The notes under the pieces were generated by a model. It saw only the letters and a list, made by a program, of their open reading frames with translations. It made no database searches and was not told the DNA's origin. Source: Vanrija pseudolonga (lineage: Eukaryota > Basidiomycota > Tremellomycetes > Trichosporonales > Trichosporonaceae). Taken from it: a stretch of 64,000 nt of DNA. Shown here piece by piece: positions 11,653 to 22,600 of the stretch. The translations under genes were made by a program, and so were the position numbers. The stretch spans positions 1,550,001 to 1,614,000 of the forward strand of contig NC_085851.1 of assembly GCF_020906515.1 (NCBI RefSeq), written 5' to 3'. Numbering within the stretch: the stretch's first letter is position 1; every line of letters starts with the position of its first letter.

Positions 11653-13538
11653 ATGTCCAGCCCCGCCCCCGCCACCACCGTAGACGAGAAGGCGGAAACC
11701 GCGCATATCGACGTCAAGAACGCGCCGACGGTGAAGGAGGACGCGAGCGTCGGCCTCGCCGTCATCGACCAGCGAGCCGCCATCCCGACCACGGGCAAAC
11801 GCAAGCCCACCAGCAAGTGGGAGTATGTGACCTTTTGCATGTTCTACTTCTCGAACAACGGCGCCCCGATCGGTGGTAACGGCGGCGCGCTGCGCCAGGC
11901 GCTCATGAGCCAGCAGTTTCCCGAGGGCAAGATCCACTGGGGCGGGACGTGGCTCCCGAGTGGGTACGCTGCCCGCAACCCGGCTAACTCGCAGTCAACT
12001 CGTTCCTCCTCAACGTCACGGGCATCATGTTCGCCGCGCAGATGTTCACGCTGCTCACGGTCGCCCCGTACGCCGACTACGGCAACTGGCGCCCGTGGAT
12101 CATGATCGGTGCGTGCTGTCTTTGCGCTGCCACTGAGTGACCCCCAGTCTTCCAGACTATCCTGTACGGCTGCCAGTTTGGAATGTGCGGCCTGTCCCGC
12201 CCGTCGCAGTGGCAGATTGCCAACGCGCTCTTCGTGCTCGGCTCGCTGGCCAACAACACCGTGACGACATTCTAAGCCGCCACGTTCCCGGGCATCGCGC
12301 GCGACCTGCCCAAGCTCATCCAGTCCGAGCACGACGTCAAGGCGGGCCTTAAGTCGTAAGTGGGGCCGCGGGGTGACGCTGACGGATACATAGTCCCGAG
12401 GAGCACGCCCAGCTCGACGCCTACGAACGCTCAAAGCTGTACAACCTCGCCAATATCACCGGCTCGGGCCTCGTCGTCGTCTTCTACGCCATCGCCGTCG
12501 GCATCTCCGCCGCGGTCGGCTTCGCGACCGACAGCGAGCTCATCAAGACGTACCGTGTGCTCATGGGATACTTTGGCACGCTGACGATGCTCTGCACGCT
12601 GCCTTTCTTCCTGGTTCAGAAGCACCGCCCGGGACAGAAGCTGCCTGCCGGCACGCGCTGGTGGCTTGCCGGCCCGCAGCAGGTGTGGAGCGCGGTCAAG
12701 AGCATCCGCGAGCTCAAGCACTGCCTGCTGTACCTTGTCGCATACTTTATGCTCCAGGAGAGTGAGTCGCGGGCACCAAATGGTAGCTGACAGCAGCGTT
12801 CGGCACGTACTGGAACATCCTGTCCATTCTGCAGAACGAGACGATCAACTACTCGCCGCTCCTCCTCAACGCTATGAGCCTGTGCGCCGACCTCGCCGGC
12901 GGGAGCGGCACAGTCTTCATGCTGTGGCTGCAGAAGAAGTACCGCTTCAGCGTCAAGGCCGGTGTGTTCTACGGCGCGTGCATGACTCTCCCACCCTCCA
13001 TCTGGGGAGCGATCGGAGCGTTTACTGGCAAGATTGGCTTCCACCGTACCTGGGAGTTCTGGCTCGCCATGTTCTGGAACTTCCAGACGGCCGCGTGGGG
13101 ATCGTACCAGGTCACGATGATCAGCGAGGTGGTTCCCGCCCCCAAGGCGTACATGTTCTTTGCGGTAAGTGCTGGCTTGTAGCTTGAGCTCCTGCTCACG
13201 CGTCAGCTCTTCAACCTCGTCGGCAAGACCTCAGGCTTCATCGGCCCGTTCATCTCCTCGGCCATCATCAAGCGGGCCAACGGCAACAATAACATGTGCT
13301 TCTGGTTCCTCCTCGGCATGGGCATCATCGGCATCATTGTGCTGTACTTTGTTGACCCGGACCAGGCCAAGATTGATGTGGCGAAGTGTACGTGCCACCT
13401 GACGTGGGTGACGCTGACGCCACAGACCTCGAGCGCGAGGCGGCAGAGCTCTACTCGGCCGAGCAGCGTGAGCAGCAGGCGTCCAAGCTGCACGACGAGG
13501 ATGAGGAGGAAGAAGACGCTACTGGAAATAGAGCTTAA
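11653..13538 (+). CDS. Atg22-like MFS transporter, interrupted by one in-frame stop
   Basis: Seven exons: 11653-11959, 11995-12108, 12148-12355, 12394-12761, 12797-13164, 13207-13387 and 13426-13538. All phases agree over 553 codons, yet codon 183 (12273-12275) is TAA, inside a family-conserved stretch (TVTTF-stop-AATFPGIARDLP). The rest is well preserved: about twelve hydrophobic helices, an N-terminal cytosolic segment, and a charged C-terminal tail (HDEDEEEEDATG). Family members include the yeast vacuolar amino-acid effluxer Atg22 and fungal MFS relatives. No splice option skips the stop. Either the gene is a fresh pseudogene, the base is an assembly or sequencing error, or a 182-residue fragment is made. 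Tyr or Trp would be expected at this site. Confidence 0.75.
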
Positions 13539-14356
13539 TGTGGAGGGATGGTAAGGGTAGGGGTGTTGTTTGGACCAAGGAATGAAGCAAGGAGGACATA
13601 GTCGAGGACAATCGTCTGGGATGGCAAATACGAGGCGTGGGATGCAGCTGTGCAATGGTACATCAGCTCATCATGTCCATCAATGCATCAGTGTTCCTCA
13701 TGTGTTTTCTTTGTACTGGCAGTACTTTTTTGAGTGAGCAGCGGCCAAAACCGCGCCGAGTGGAGGGCGCATTGTGTCGTTCATCAAAAATGTGGCACAA
13801 ACACAACAAAGCGCCACACATACGCCGGCATCCATCCACACACTGATGTGTGCCGCCGGCCTGTCCTCTCTCACACACGCGCCGACAGACACACCTCCTC
13901 GCACCATTTGATTACACAGCTATTTTATCCCGTCGCTGACTGCTCGTCAACCCAACACGCGCCGCCGCGCACTCGCCATCCAACGTGCGTCGTGTTGGGG
14001 CGTCACGACACTTTAACTTGCTGTCTCTTCTCTCTTCTCTCTTACTCTCTCCCACTCATTCCCTTTCTCTCAATTCACCACCACTGCACTTTGGTGGCCC
14101 ATAACCAGTCAATAGAGGGTGTCGCTTCTCCCACACACTCTACATCCCCCTACCACGCACTCCACTTGAGCCCACACCCCAACAGCACAACTTTACCGTC
14201 TCCCGCTCATTTCCCAGTTCTTCCTCTTACTCATACTCTCACATACACCGCCATCCTACAACAGGTGTAGGTTTTGGAGTCCACCCAACCACCTCTTGTC
14301 CCGCACCCTTTTCGACCCCTTCCCACCCATCCACCTCCTCTGCGCCCGCCCTCGAC
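13539..14356. other. Intergenic with pyrimidine-rich leader
   Basis: 818 bases between two rightward genes. A C/T tract at about 14022-14080 (repeats of CTCTT) and further C/A-rich sequence up to 14356 look like the promoter and 5' UTR of the F-box-like gene, a common arrangement in fungi. No other gene is seen. Confidence 0.45.
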
Positions 14357-16910
14357 ATGGAGCCGCCCAACACGAACAACCTCGGTGCGGGTACCGTCTC
14401 CAGAGCCCCCGTCACAGCTCCCAACGACGTCATCCGCCCCCCGTCGGCTGATTCGCTCCTTTCGGAGGTTGAGGCCTCCTTTGGAGACATCATCCTGGGC
14501 TCTACAAGCTCCGCCGCCGAGGAGGTCGACGAGCACAGGGCAGGCAACATTGATGTCACTTCGTTCTCCTCCTCCTCCTCCCCGAACACCGAAGTGGCCC
14601 CCGCCCGCCCCGCCGGTACGACCACTCCGAGCGCCTCCAGCCCGTCTTTCGGTCTTGTCGACGCTCTGGGCACTGAGCCTGCTCGAGTTGTGCTGTCCCA
14701 CTTGACCGCCCACGACATTGCCAGCCTCCTCCAGGTGAGCTTCATCGTCCAGCACGAACTAACCCATAGGTGTGCAAGGAAGACAACAGGCACATCAACA
14801 CATTCATCAGGGAGACAGCTCTCTCCCTCAAGATGCACAAGGCCTACTGCAATGTGTCACCCCCGGACCTGACGACCTTCTCCTCGGAGGTCCGCAGCGC
14901 CATTACCCCAGCTCGCAAGATGACGCCAAAGGAGGAAATGGACGACCTGCTTGCCACCCAAGACGGCTTAATGCTCGCCAGGTCCCCAGAGATCAATATT
15001 TACCCTGCACCTCGCTCCAAGCTCCTCGGAGTGGCCCACGGCTTCGCGGTTATCGCCCATAACCTCACTGAGTCCCCCGTCGGTAACGCCTTTCCTGAGG
15101 AGTGGCCGTACGAGGTGGGCGCGATCTCAGTCATTCAGCTCCCAGGCGCCGGATGCTCGGACAAGTCGCCCTTCGGCCCGAATGCGAAGGTCGTGAACGG
15201 CATGTGGACTTGGCGGTGGAAGCTCCAGGGCCAAGGCGCGATGCGCATCCTGAAGTCCGAGTCCAGCGCCTCCATCTCCATCGAGGATAATCTTCTGGTA
15301 ATTGCTTGTCGTCGTGACTCGGACATTGTCATGGCTTCCTTCTCCATCCTCCCTGTCGAGGAAAACGGCCCAGGCGGTCAATGGCCAGAGTATGACAGCG
15401 GTCCTGTACTACACCCTTCGGCCTGGGATCCTCTTCGGTCCCTGTTTTCGTACGACTTGGGCTGGAGCAATCTCCCGACTTTTACCATCAAGCTCACCCA
15501 AGACTCCACGATTGGGGTGTTGGTCAACATCCGTATGGGACATATGGCCGATCAGACGCTGCCTCCGGGGGCCACAGTTTACTTCGAGGTTTTCGATTGG
15601 AAGACGGGGCTCCTCAAGGGAGTAGGTATCTTGGACCGAGAAAAGGGACCTGTCTTATTGACTTCTCCAGGGGTTGGCTCCCGGACGGGGACTTCGAGTC
15701 CTGGACTTTGACTTCCTGGAGCACGACAACATCATGACGGTCACCCACTCCTACCTTGCGGGCGAGAATGAAAGCCCTCTGCGCCTGGAGGTGTGGAGTC
15801 CTCCTGCCCCAAACTTCCAAGCATATCGTCAGCCGACAGGTGACCAAGTGTTCTCCCTGGTGAATGGCGCAGTCAATCACACCATCTGCCTGGTGCCAAT
15901 CGTTGCCTTCGATCTCGAAGCCAGTTCGAATACTTGTATCGGTCGTGAAGGGCTTCACCAGGTCGAAATCGAGAGCGCCTCACTTGAAACTCAGGGTGGC
16001 CACCGGGGTGAGGCTGTGGGCGTGATCAACGTCCGTGTCATCATCGAGGATCGGGCAGAGTATTACGATCGAGCCTTCTTCAAGATGTCGGTTGTAAACA
16101 AAGTAGTTAGGGACGTAAGGCAGGCCCGCGATTCTGCACTCGGTCCGCACCTCAAGTTTGGCGCACCGAATCCCTATTTCCGACCTGGCGACCCCGCCGA
16201 TCCGACCTGGCTGTCCAGCGTTTATGACATGATGGCCAAGGTATGGGATACCAGGACGGTTCCTTGGTCTGCGTTTCAGCCTTTTGTCTTGTTTTACCAA
16301 GGTGGCTACGGTACCAGCGCCGCTGTTAGCGGAGCCTGGTCGGTTCACCTTCAGCAAGCTTTCGGCGGGTCCGCCCCCCTCCTCCAGGTGTTCACCTACA
16401 ACGAACCCCTCAACAGCTTTCAGAGGGTGGATGAACCAACGAACGCCAAGTATGCAACTGGGGACGTGATGTATGGGCAAGCCCGCTTCCCGGAGTGGCT
16501 TCGAATCAGCCTGCCCTCCCCAACATTCTTCGAGGTTCGTGAGAAGGCGCCCAAGACTCCCCTCTCAGGAAACGACGATTGGCATGCTTTCCTCTCGAGC
16601 CAATTCTCGCCGCTGTCATACCTCGCTTTCGAGATGATGCTGCCACCCGACCCCGTTGACATCGAGTCCACCACTGTCAAGTTTGACGGCAAACACGCTG
16701 TGATTGTTCGCGAGGAGGCATGGGTGAGTGGCCACCGAGTAGTCTATAGCGATTGCTGACGGTTTGAAGGATCAGCATTTTTTGAACGCCTGGGCCATGG
16801 GCTTTGCTCCACCTCCTCAGGACCCGGCTGACGGCTCACTGCTCATCATCACCTTTGGGGACAGCGCGCTTGTGTACAAGGGGAAGGGCAAGGGGAAGGC
16901 CGATGGGTAG
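14357..16910 (+). CDS. Large F-box-like protein of unknown role
   Basis: Four exons (14357-14734, 14770-15621, 15671-16723, 16770-16910) encode about 807 residues. Residues 1-95 are Ser/Pro/Glu-rich and disordered. Residues about 105-140 (ARVVLSHLTAHDIASLLQVCK then RHINTFIRET) resemble an F-box-like helix set, which would recruit a target to an SCF ubiquitin ligase. The remaining 650 residues form a beta-rich body without repeats I can name, similar in style to lineage-specific basidiomycete F-box proteins. The last exon could start at 16770 or six bases later. The F-box call is moderate and the function is otherwise unknown. Confidence 0.65.
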
Positions 16911-17449
16911 GACATCGAGGAAAGCATCAACAGAGAGGCATGGGTGAAGAGCAATGCCGAAGGGGGAGTGGGGGTAGAAGACCGATAATCTTTGAACATA
17001 GGAAGGAGTTATAGAAGTTGTAAATGTGATAATTACTCTGCCTCGATTAAAGATGACCTGAATCTGTCATGCTCCCGCCCGCTCCCATTAGTTCCATGCC
17101 CTCCCCCACGTACGACGACCACCACCCTCTATGATACTTCTTCTCTGTCTGCAGGGATACCATACACCCAGCTTGTCGTTCGCATCACGCGAGCCCTCGA
17201 TGCAGCCGAAGTGAGCTGCCACACCGGCCCGACTGTGACATGCATGTTATTCGAGTTGCCCTGATAAGCACCCCAGTTGCCGAATTCCAGGGTGGAGGTG
17301 TGGGACGTTCGGCTCTTCGCGACGCCGGACCGGTCATGTTGATATTATCCCGACCGGCGACGACTGCTCCAACCAACCATCTCTCGCTCATCTCATTCCA
17401 TCTCTCAACTTTACTCTACTCTCTCTTTACACAACCAAACAACAGCATC
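16911..17449. other. Promoter of the b2-like dehydrogenase
   Basis: 539 bases, same-strand spacing. The final 70 bases are C/T-rich, then A/C-rich (CAACTTTACTCTACTCTCTC), a typical fungal leader. No TATA or other motif stands out. Confidence 0.4.
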
Positions 17450-19493
17450 ATGAGCCCAAGGCAGGTCGACGGCAAGGATGTCGCAGAGCACAACTCGCGC
17501 GAAAAGGTGAGCCCGAGCCCGATGGCGTGTTTCAACGCGGCTGATATCGCTCCAGGGCGTGTGGATCGTCGTCCACGGTAAGGTCATCTCCGACAGCGTC
17601 AACTGACCGGCAGGCCACGTCTACGATGTGACCGACTTCCTCGATGTGAGTGCTACTGATACCCCGGGGGGCCTACCCTCACCCCGTGCTCCCCACTGAC
17701 GCCGCACAGGAGCACCCAGGTGGGTAACCATGCATCTCTCGAAGCGTCCGGATTTCTTGTCCGGAATCCGGAGCGCACACTCCGCTGCCAAGCTAACCTG
17801 TCGCAGGAGGTGCAGACATCATCCTGTGAGTAGTGGAGGCGTGTGGAGGTCGTGGTGGAGGTCTCGGGGCCGCTCCGGGGCTATCGCAGCTGCCCGTGCA
17901 CGGACAAAGCGCTGACTTTGCCGTAGCCGATACGCCGGCAAGGACGCGACCGAGGAGTACGAGCCTATCCACCCGCCAAGCGCGATCAAGGAGAACCTCG
18001 GTGCGTTTGTGCCTCGTCTCCTCGCTGATGCCAGAACCCGGCAAGCACATTGGCCAGCTGATCCCCGGCACGCTGCCTGAGGAGGCCAAGGCGGAGGAGG
18101 CGGCGCCGGCGGCGGCCGCCCCCGCCTCGTCATCTCAGGCCGTTGTCCTCGCCGCGCCCGAGCCGTACGTCAAGCCCCACCTCGGCGAGATCCTCTCGCT
18201 GCACGACTTTGAGACGGTTGCCCGTGAGACTATGACGCGCCGCGGATGGAACTACTACTCGTCTGGTGCCGATGACGAGATCACCATGGTGGGTGGCGTT
18301 GGAGGTGGACCGAGCTGACAGCCAGCGCGAGAACTACAACGCGTACCAGCGGTAAGTCGCGAGCGTGGCTGTTCATCAGGTGTGGCGCTGATCCCTCAGT
18401 GTGTGGTTCCGCCCACGCGTCCTCCGCGACGTCACAAAGATCGACTACAGCACCAAGATTCTGGGCTACGACTCGTCGATGCCAGTGTACATTACCGCCA
18501 CTGCTCTCGGCAAGCTCGGCCACCCTGAGGGTGAGGTGTGCTTGACGCGCGCTGCCGCCGAGCAGGGTATCATCCAGATGGTGAGTGGCACCTCGTCCTC
18601 CCCCCGCTGACCCACCCCAGATCCCCACGCTCGCTTCGTGCGGCTTCGACGAGATGGTCGACGCCGCCCAGCCGGGCCAGGTCCAGTTCCTCCAGCTGTA
18701 CGTCAACGCCGAGAAGGCGCGTACCAAGAAGATCATCGAGCACGCGCGCGACCGTGGCATCAAGGCGCTGTTCATCACCGTCGATGCGCCGCAGCTCGGT
18801 CGTCGCGAGAAGGACATGCGCACAAAGTTTGAGGGCAACGCGTCCGCCCACCAGACCAAGGGCGGCGACAAGGTGCAGCGCGACCAGGGCGCAGCGCGCG
18901 CCATCTCGTCGTTCATCGACCCCTCGCTCAACTGGAACGACGTGCCCTTCCTCCGCGAGTGCGCCGGCGACAGCATGAAGCTCATCCTCAAGGGCGTCCA
19001 GACGTGGGAGGACGCGGTCCTCGCCGCCGAGTTTGGCTGCGACGGCATCGTGCTCTCCAACCACGGCGGTCGCCAGCTCGACTTTGCGCCCTCGCCCATC
19101 ACCATCCTGCCCGAGGTCGTCGCGCAGCTCAACGCCCGCGGCCTCATGTACCCGCGCAACAAGCCCAAGTTTGAGATTTTCGTCGACGGCGGTGTGCGCC
19201 GCGCCACCGACGTGCTCAAGGCCGTCGCGCTCGGCGCCACGGCGGTCGGTATCGGTCGCCCCATGATCTACGCCATGAGCACGTACGGCACCGAGGGTGT
19301 CTCGCACGCGCTCCAGATCCTCAAGGACGAGTTCCTCATGAACATGCGCCTCATTGGCGCCCCGACGCTCGCCGACGTCGTCCCCGCCATGGTCGACACC
19401 TCGGCTCTCCCCCTGCCCCGTGTCGCCCCCTCCGTCTTCGAGTCCAACTACGAGCGCATGAGCCCGCTCGGCGTGCGCCAGCACAAACTGTAG
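17450..19493 (+). CDS. Flavocytochrome b2-like FMN dehydrogenase (L-lactate dehydrogenase, cytochrome b5-fused)
   Basis: Oxidises an L-2-hydroxy acid (probably L-lactate) at FMN and passes electrons to heme b. Ten exons: 17450-17506, 17556-17577, 17614-17645, 17710-17719, 17807-17825, 17927-18000, 18035-18288, 18326-18351, 18400-18580 and 18621-19493; 515 residues. Cytochrome b5 domain, residues about 5-80: VYDVTDFLDEHPGG with heme ligands His39 and His62. FMN barrel, about 125-495: Lys349 (LKGVQ), His373 and Arg376 (SNHGGRQLD) match the catalytic residues of yeast Cyb2 in mature numbering, and FVDGGVRR and GIGRP bind FMN phosphate. The first half is cut into tiny exons, one of 10 bases. The chain starts almost directly at the b5 domain, so no mitochondrial presequence is seen. 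Alternative 2-hydroxy acids (glycolate, mandelate) cannot be excluded. Confidence 0.88.
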
Positions 19494-19628
19494 TGTAGGG
19501 TCGGATCATCGTTGTCAGATTATCGTCAGTGTGAATGCATCTCTACTTGGATTCCGAGGCGCCGGTGACATGATAATGCAAGTGGTGAATATACAATGCC
19601 TACAACTCGTACAATCGTCGTCTAGCCA

Positions 19629-22600
19629 CTACAACGACGAAAAGTAGTCCCACTCCCACTCGACATAGCGCAGCATGTACTCGTCGATGGCGCCGGGTTC
19701 GTCATCGTCGTAGTACTCGTCGTCGTCCTCCGGCAGCGGCGTCGACACGCCCGTGCCGCTGCCCTCCGTCTTCCCTTCCGTACCAAGGCGGCTGACGGCA
19801 GCAGGCGCGGCAGGAGCCGCGGCAGCACCGCCCTTCTTCGTGGTGTCGTCGCCCCCAAACTCGGCAAAGTCCATCTCGCCCTCACCCTGCGCCATTTTGG
19901 CCGCAGCAACGTCCTCCTCGTCTTCGACCTCTGCGAGCGCCGCAGCAAAGTCACGCTCCTGGCCCAGGCGCGGGGCGGCAGCCTCGGCATCCTCGGCCTC
20001 GGGACCTTGCTCAACATCAATGTCCTCGATGCGGTCGTCGTCTCGAGATTCAGCGGCGGCAGCCTTCATGTCCTCGTCGAGCATGTCGCGCCAGTCCATA
20101 CGGCCAAAGAACTCGGTGGTGAAATCACCGTCTTGGATGACGACTCGGTCGAGAAGACGCTTCTGGTTGGCCTTCTTGAGCATATTCTCCTCGACCGTGT
20201 GCGACGACACGAAGCGGTAGATGTGCACCTCACGCGTCTGTCCGATACGGTGTGCACGATCCATGCACTGTCGGTCCATCGAAGGGTTCCAGTCCGAGTC
20301 GTAGAAGAAGACAGTGTCGGCACCGGTAAGGTTGATGCCCACTCCACCCGATCGACTCGACGCGATGAAGCAGAAGATGCGGGGGTCCGAGTTGAACCGC
20401 TCCGTGATGACCTGTCGGTCCTCGATCTTGGTGCTGCCGTCGAGGCGCAAGTAACGGTGGCCACTGTAGCTGAGGAAGATTTCCAGAATATCCAGCACCT
20501 TGGTCATTTGCGTGAAGATGAGCACGCGGTGGCTGCCAGCCTTGAGGTCGCGTAGCATCTCAGCGAGCTTTTGGAGCTTGCCGCAGTCGTACTGGAGAAG
20601 GCTCACGTCGGGAAAGGCGATCTGGAGGCGGACTGTCGGGCCGTGAAGCGAGTCAAAGTCCGGATCCTGGAGCGTCGGGTACGCAGCTGGGTCGACAGCG
20701 GGCAGGGCGTACTGGGGCAGATCGCGCGCGACGACGTTGGGAGGAATGACCGCGAAACGGTCGATCACTGGCGTCATCTGGTGGACGCGGTCCACGAGGG
20801 ACGTGATCAGCGGCGCTGCTGGAGGCGTATGCTCGCCCAGCATGTCAATTCGGCGGCGCAGATCCATCGACTCTGGGAGCAGGTACCGGGGAAGACCCGA
20901 CAGCATTGCCAACGTCGTCGAACCGTAAATCGGTCCAGACTGGCAGCGCAGTCTGTTAACGTCTCGCAGGCCTTGCCAGCGAGCAATGGAGGCTTGCTCT
21001 TGGACGTGCGCGGTCCACTTGGCCCAGCCTTCGGGGGTTCGCGTGTCAGGCTTGGGTGCCTTGGCCCGCTTGACAGACACAGGCTCGATAGCATGCGGCA
21101 GCTTGTTGCTGGCGTCGAGTCGCGCACGCATACCTGCCACCCAGCCCGACTCGTTCTCGTGCTTGGTAATCGTGAGGTTCATGGCGTCAAAGTCGAGGCT
21201 ATCGTCCTGGGCCGCGAGGAGCCGCTTACGAACGAGAAGGTCCGTAGGCTCAAAGTCGCTGACCACGCTGCGCTCCATCGCAAAGCTTGTGCGCACAGGT
21301 CGTACCTCGAAGAGATCCGGGTGGTTGCAGACCTTTCGGAGCTGCATGAGGATGTTGACCACGCCGAGGTAGCCTCCAGACGTGAGCGCCTCGCGTGTGG
21401 ACGCCCTGGACATGAATTCGTCGTACAGGAAACGTTGACGCTTTGAAAGGCGGCAATAGACGACGTGCTCAAACTTGCCCGGTAGCTGGGTCTCGACTTC
21501 CGACTTGAGTCGACGCAGGATGAACGGGCGGAGGAGAGTATGCAGCTTGTTGACCGTCTGGATGGTTTCCTCGTCCAGCGTCTCGCCAGATTCCACAGCC
21601 TTGTCCATGGGGTCTGAATGGTAAGTAAGGTTCAAACGGCGCATCACTCACTTGAGAACCACTCTGTAAACTCTTTGTGGTTGGCGAACCCAACGACAGC
21701 CGTCGCGTCGGCGGTGATACCGTTCGGCATGAGGAAGTAGAGCAAACTCCACAGCTCCATCAGGTTGTTCTGAAGCGGCGTACCCGTCAGGAGCAAACGG
21801 CGCTGAGTCTTGAAGCCCAGCAAGGTCTGCCAACGCTGACTGCGGAAGTTCTTGATGTTGTGCGCCTCGTCTAGAATCATGTAGACCCAGTTCTTACGAC
21901 GGAAGATGTGCTGGTCGGCAAGCACAATCTGGTAGGATGTAATGCACACCTGCCAAGCGTTCTCCGTGTGCCAGCCAACGCGCTTCTCCTTGCGCTCCTT
22001 CTGGTTGCCGTAGTAGGTGAGAACCTTCATGCCGGGGAAGAACTTCTTGAACTCCATCTCCCAGTTGAGAATAACCGAGGTGGGGACAATGATGAGGTGC
22101 TGGCCCCAGACGCCCAAGTCGCATGCCAGGTGGCCGAGCAGGGCAATGGTTTGAATTGTTTTACTGCATTGTCAGCTTCGGAAGGTCCTTTGTAGCTCAC
22201 CCAAGACCCATCTCGTCCGCGAGAATGCCGTTCATGTTGTTGGCGTAGAGACTGGCGAGCCATTCGAGACCGGCTTGCTGGTAGGGACGAAGGGTGCCGC
22301 GAAGAAGGAAAGGCGGCCGAATGCGAGGAGCGTCTGTTTCTCCTGCGAGCGATGCGACCTCGTCCTCCTCTCCCGACTCCTCTTCGTCCTCTTCCTCGCT
22401 GGAGAGCTCGGGGGTAGGCGACATCTCCACCTCCTCGTCTTCCTCCACCTCTTCCACCTTGCCGCGCTTGGGTGACTTGGAAAGCATTTGCGGAGCATCA
22501 CGTTCGGGTGTCCAAACGGTGCGAACTCGTCGTTGACGCTTGCCCTCAACGATCAGTGGCGCGTCATTGGCCCGACTCTCCAGAGCAGAGTCGGTGAGCG

